The notes beneath the pieces are model-generated. The model was given only the letters and a program-made list of their open reading frames with translations. It was not told the origin of the DNA and did no database searches. A DNA stretch of 64,000 bases. Origin: Phymatolithon calcareum (Eukaryota; Rhodophyta; Florideophyceae; Hapalidiales). The translations under genes and the position numbers were made by a program. The number at the start of each line of letters is the position of its first letter. The first letter of the stretch is position 1. Positions 63,330 to 64,000 of this stretch are shown here, piece by piece. Location: positions 2,046,001 to 2,110,000 of the forward strand of contig OZ345374.1 in NCBI GenBank assembly GCA_977006965.1, written 5' to 3'.

Positions 63330-63460
63330 TTGAGCTCTTACTATTTAGCAAGACACTCATAGAACGCATGGAGAACGAAGAAGGGCTGTATTAATCCGCA
63401 GAATGCAGGGCAAAAAGTGGTCGAGTCCAAGCACCAACAATCCCAAAGAGGACTGAGATA
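63330..63460 (+). mobile_element. LINE family D 3' fragment
   Basis: Matches 57915-58025, including GCAAGACACTCATAGAACGC and GTCCAAGCACCAACAATCCC. It stops where the LTR begins. Confidence 0.8.
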
Positions 63461-63467
63461 GGACTAT

Positions 63468-63705
63468 CTGACCTCCCGATATGGATGTCCGCTTACCTAC
63501 CCATGGTACGTCATCTTCAATCTAGTGCGTTGTCTCTGTTTAGTATTTAGGCTCTTCGACGAACCTCAGAAGGTGAGGGTATCGATCAACGACCAAGTAA
63601 ACCTCTTCATTCAACCCCACACATCTGAGCTGTCACTGTTGAACCACGCACAGCCGGCCATTCCCATGGCGGCCCCTGGCATGACCGGTTCCATAGTTAT
63701 GGGCC
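63468..63705 (+). repeat. LTR of a copia-like element, 3' part
   Basis: Matches the right 220 bp of the insert at 38684-39210 (CTATCTGACCTCCC to GACCGGTTCCATA). The left about 300 bp are absent, so this LTR is truncated or joined to the LINE D fragment by a rearrangement. Confidence 0.7.
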
Positions 63706-63747
63706 CAGAAAGGTTCACCTCTAGGATCAAGCTCACTTACTGAGAAA

Positions 63748-64000
63748 ATGCCTCCATCCTTTGATGGTCATTCAAGCTACGCCATCTATGGACAAGATGT
63801 AGATTTATGGCTCGCCCTCACCTCCTTGGATGAACGCAAGAGAGGCCCTGCGGTTATCGGTTGCCTCAGCGGTGAGGATAAATCATCCGCAAAGACTCTG
63901 TCCCTGCCTACCATTACGGCGAACAATGGTGCACAGAAAATCCTCGAGCATCTTGACAAGTCGTACGCCGTTGATGCAACTGATCAGCTGGACATTGATC
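63748..64000 (+). CDS. Gag of a copia-like LTR retrotransposon (partial)
   Basis: An 84-codon open frame from ATG at 63748 to the window end. It begins MPPSFDGHSSYAIYGQDVDL followed by WLALTSLDERKRGPAVIGCL, the pattern typical of the N-terminus of Ty1/copia Gag (P-x-F-D-G...Y...W-L...L-x-G-E). It starts 43 bp after the LTR-like sequence. No stop or shift is visible in this part. The rest, including any polymerase, is outside the window. Confidence 0.7.
   Translation, partial: MPPSFDGHSSYAIYGQDVDLWLALTSLDERKRGPAVIGCLSGEDKSSAKTLSLPTITANNGAQKILEHLDKSYAVDATDQLDID

Overview
The window looks like a nuclear contig of a multicellular (florideophyte) red alga of the Chondrus type. This is an inference from style: the recognisable host genes are uninterrupted by introns, small and widely spaced, and they sit in AT-leaning DNA filled with LINE, hAT and Ty3/gypsy elements. 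Host genes supported by sequence are a small secreted eight-cysteine protein (1229-1492), an Ala/Gly-rich secreted protein (minus, 4385-3984), an orphan 580-residue protein (17126-18868), a Qa-SNARE/syntaxin (minus, 20668-19808), a phytanoyl-CoA dioxygenase-like (PhyH) protein (21726-22559), a C2 + tandem-WW protein (24239-26038), a class I fructose-bisphosphate aldolase (minus, 54359-53250) and a short secreted peptide with a C-terminal four-cysteine motif (55705-56022). They show no operon-like organisation; 17-26 kb is the only gene island, the rest is mobile DNA.

Layout: 1-5.8 kb foldback element, small secreted genes, LINE tail. 5.8-14.6 kb a nested stack: LINE copies split by three hAT transposons of two families. 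14.7-17 kb a mariner-like MITE and an unidentified inverted-repeat element. 17-26 kb gene island. 26-30 kb mostly empty, with a MULE remnant. 30-39.4 kb an hAT with a LINE inside, then a nearly full-length LINE (ORF1, endonuclease, RT) carrying a younger LINE of its own family and an hAT, then a further LINE with a solo-LTR-like insert. 40.5-47.6 kb a Ty3/gypsy chromodomain-type retrotransposon (minus strand) with 244-bp LTRs, hit by two LINEs and one MITE and broken by two back-to-back perfect palindromes in its RT. 47.6-56 kb retroelement remnant, two decayed and one intact member of the secreted peptide family, and the aldolase. 56.5-61 kb a four-level nest inside one LINE. 61.3-64 kb a plus-strand LINE split by a MULE-like element, then an LTR and the start of a copia-like gag running off the window.

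LINE family labels A to E are mine. A: 3' end reads GGGGATATGTGTTGATTT, mostly minus strand. B: tail ends in ATCC repeats, plus strand. C: A-tailed, 3' end with ...GAGGGCGTTTAATAA. D: 3' UTR shared by 57151-58160 and 58766-60153. E: a remnant with a different C-terminus. Most nesting calls rest on target-site duplications read directly from the sequence (11-16 bp for LINEs, 8 bp for hATs, 4 bp for the LTR element, TA for the mariner-like MITE).

The most novel-looking material is the secreted peptide family with the C-X2-C-X6-C-X3-C ending (one intact gene, two broken ones within about 7 kb), the paired palindromes inside the RT, and the orphan 580-residue gene.
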